Below are positions 61,946 through 64,000 of a stretch of 64,000 nucleotides of DNA, piece by piece (the first letter of the stretch is position 1; every line of letters begins with the position of its first letter). The stretch is from Colletotrichum lupini. Lineage: Eukaryota > Ascomycota > Sordariomycetes > Glomerellales > Glomerellaceae. The notes under the pieces were generated by a model. It was not told the DNA's origin and did no database searches. It saw only the letters and a program-made list of their open reading frames with translations. The stretch spans positions 3,596,001 through 3,660,000 of the forward strand of contig NC_064672.1 in assembly GCF_023278565.1 (NCBI RefSeq), in the 5' to 3' direction. Both the position numbers and the translations under genes were made by a program.

Positions 61946-64000
61946 TCATCGCGGGCTCAAGGGGCTCCGTCCAGGGCCTTGTGTCTTCCGTATCTTTTGC
62001 AGCTCTTCCTCGAGTCTTCTCCTCTTAGCTTGCTCCTCCTGGTTACATAGTTAGTATAAATTGTAATCAGATCGGCAAAGGCTGGATAACATACCCTCAT
62101 GTCCTCTTGGAACTTCTTCCTCTCCTCTCTCATTGTAGTACGGAACTGTTCGCTGAGCATCGATGCGCCAGCACCACGAGCGCCAGTGCCTGGGGTCACC
62201 TTGAGACGCGCGTCGTCAAGCTCCTCCTGCAGCTTCGACATCTTGGACCTCGAGTTGTTGACCTCGGCGTCAAGCTGATCCTTCAATGAGCTGATCTCGC
62301 CCTCGAGGCTCGACTTGACTGCAAGCGCGTCATCAAGCTTAGTCTCGACCTCAAACTTCTCCCTTTCGGCATTAATCGTCTCGGCCGTGATGTTCTCCAG
62401 CTCCTTGAGTGTCGAAGCGAGCTCCTCCTTCAGCCTGTCGACCTCTGCCTTGAGCTGGGTCACCTCGACGGTGCTCTTAACAGCCGCAGCCTGGTTGGCC
62501 CTCTCCTTACGAGAGCCGTAGGCACCATCGAGCTCGGCTTGTGCAATCGTCAGCTCCGTCTTGAGCTCGACAATCATCATATTGAAACGTTCAATCTCTT
62601 CCTCCTTCTCCTTGACCTCCTTGTCCTTGGCTGCAGCCTCTTGCTGCTTTTCGACTGCGGCTTTCTCAGCTCCAGCCAGCCTCGTCGTCAAGAGCGCCAC
62701 TTCTTCATTGGCCTTGCTCAGCTTGCTGTTCATGTCCTGAACGTTCGTATTGAGACTGGCAAGTGTCGTCTGGGCCTCCTTGCTGCTTGCCTCCAGAGAT
62801 GCGATCTTGGCATCACGCTCCCTGATCTCATCTTGGGATTTGGCACTGATGGACTCATTGGCCATGCGCGTAGTGGTGGCGACCTCTGCCTCCTTTTGCG
62901 CCTTGGCGAGCTTCTCCTGAGCCTCAGCAACCTCTTCCTCGGACCGTTCGAGCAGTGACCTAAGCTGGTCCAACTGGTCCTGCTTGAGCGTAAGCTCGAG
63001 TGCCTTCTCTTCCTCAGCTCGCATCTGGGCTGATCGAAGCTGGTCGAGTTGGTCTTGCTTAGTCTTCAGCTCCTCATCCTTTTGCGAGTCGGACTTGTTG
63101 TTCAACTCTCGCTGCTGCTTGATCTGGCGCTTGAGAACGGACTTCTGCTCCTTGAGACTCGTGGCTTGGCTGTAGAGCCACTGGACCTTTGTAGAGAATG
63201 CCGACAACGAGTAAGGCTCTGATGTATCGACAGCTTCGTCTCCAGACATGTCATCATCGTTGTCAGATCTGCCCTGCTCCATACGTGTACGGCGGCGGTC
63301 TGCTTTCTGCTGCTGGATGCTTGCGAAACCAGTCTGGATGATCTCCCACAGGCCCATCAGTACGACCTCAGCCTGCTCGTCGTCTTGCTTCTTGACAGCC
63401 GACTTGCTGGCATTCTTCTTCATCTCCTCTTCCACAACAGTTAGAGCGTTCTGGAGCCACTCGAACTGCGCGTCGATGCCAGAGTCCGGAACTTCGGGGT
63501 AGCTTGGGTCAACTCCGACAAGAAGATCCCGCATTTTCTGGTTTACATCCTCGAGACGGCCTTCTGCCTGCGTGAGAGCGATAGATGCCTGAGCAGCAGC
63601 AGCCTCCGCGTCCTGCAGAGTACTACTCGACTGTCCTTGAAGCTCTTGTTCCTGGCGTACAGTCGACAGACCTGCCTCCAGGTACTCGAATTGGCTTCCC
63701 AGTGTAGCGCCAGGATCGGCTGGCCCTTCCACTACTAGTGAGGGAGGTTCGCTGAAGCCTCCGTTCTTGGCCGGATTAAAGTTTATAATTACGTCTCGTA
63801 AAGTTTGGTTGTATGTCGTTAGCTTCCGTTCCGCATCAGAAACGGACTGTAGGCGTTGTGCGTTCTCCTTTTTGAGAGAATCAATCTCGCCGCTTAAGGC
63901 ATCAGTTTGCGCCTGAAGCTGGCTATTCTCTTCCCGAAGGCTGTTCAACGCGTCGGCTTGCGCGCGTAGTTTTGCGTTCTCTTCCCTCAGCTTATCAGCC
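61946..64000 (-). CDS. Large coiled-coil protein, C-terminal part (gene continues past the window edge)
   Basis: The minus-strand frame is open from the window edge to 62095. A 56-nt intron (62039-62094, GTATGT..CCAG with an ACTAAC branch) leads to a last exon, 62038-61946, ending GPGRSPLSPR. About 665 residues are visible; the start lies outside. Almost all of it is heptad-type coiled coil rich in Glu, Lys, Gln and Leu, in the style of Uso1/SMC-like or hyphal-tip scaffold proteins. A motif of the form QFEYLEAGLSTV / QFEWLQNALTVV / KVQWLYSQATSL recurs three times, and the first two copies follow LRDVIINFNP/MRDLLVGVDP-like segments, giving a repeated non-coil module. A conserved-looking end, EQFRTTMREERKKFQEDMREEQAKRRR, precedes the stop. 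I do not recognise a named family; a cytoskeletal or septal/apical scaffold is a guess. Confidence 0.82.

Overview
This window reads as nuclear DNA of a filamentous ascomycete (Pezizomycotina), most likely a Sordariomycete. The evidence is: short introns (about 50-80 nt) with GT..AG ends and CTAAC/CTGAC-like branch points; an OMP decarboxylase with the long filamentous-fungal insertion; a Zn2Cys6 regulator and a Ste11/MATA-type HMG-box protein; and AT-rich blocks almost free of CA and TG dinucleotides, the mark of repeat-induced point mutation (RIP). The genus cannot be fixed from the sequence alone.

Layout. Bases 1-5400 are a RIP-degraded repeat block: a minus-strand Ty3/gypsy retrotransposon relic (gag, protease, reverse transcriptase and RNase H remnants), with a less mutated 221-bp repeat present twice in opposite orientation. 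Bases 5400-47000 form the gene-bearing core. The plus-strand genes are the pyr4/URA3-type OMP decarboxylase (8792-9901), a Zn2Cys6 regulator (13530-16053), a CCCH zinc-finger protein with a NYN-like domain (18746-21137), SRP19/Sec65 (22106-22993) and a tiny Kish/TMEM167 gene (40289-40677). The minus-strand genes are dynactin p150 (23276-27279), the HMG-box factor (28067-30273), RuvB-like helicase 1 (32832-34479), an EamA/DMT-family transporter (36035-37465), TAF13 (39148-39756) and a Sok1/TCP11-family protein (43988-45994). SRP19 and dynactin converge; TAF13 and Kish diverge from a shared 0.5-kb region.

From about 47 to 61.9 kb I find no convincing gene. The stretch holds a 682-bp terminal-inverted-repeat element with an exact 9-bp target duplication, two long C- or G-homopolymer tracts, a second RIP-type AT-rich island (about 59240-60090) and many repeated short motifs. 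The window closes with the C-terminal two-thirds of a kilobase-scale coiled-coil gene on the minus strand (61946 to the window edge).

The genes are mostly conserved housekeeping functions (pyrimidine synthesis, SRP targeting, dynein transport, chromatin remodelling, TFIID, secretory pathway) and do not form a metabolic cluster. I found no clear new multi-gene system. The most unusual items are the Kish gene model (start codon as its own exon plus a GC-AG intron), the TIR element, the opposed 221-bp repeats within the retrotransposon relic, the paired homopolymer tracts and the repeated motif in the terminal coiled-coil protein. All exon boundaries come from reading frame, splice consensus and family agreement, without transcript data.
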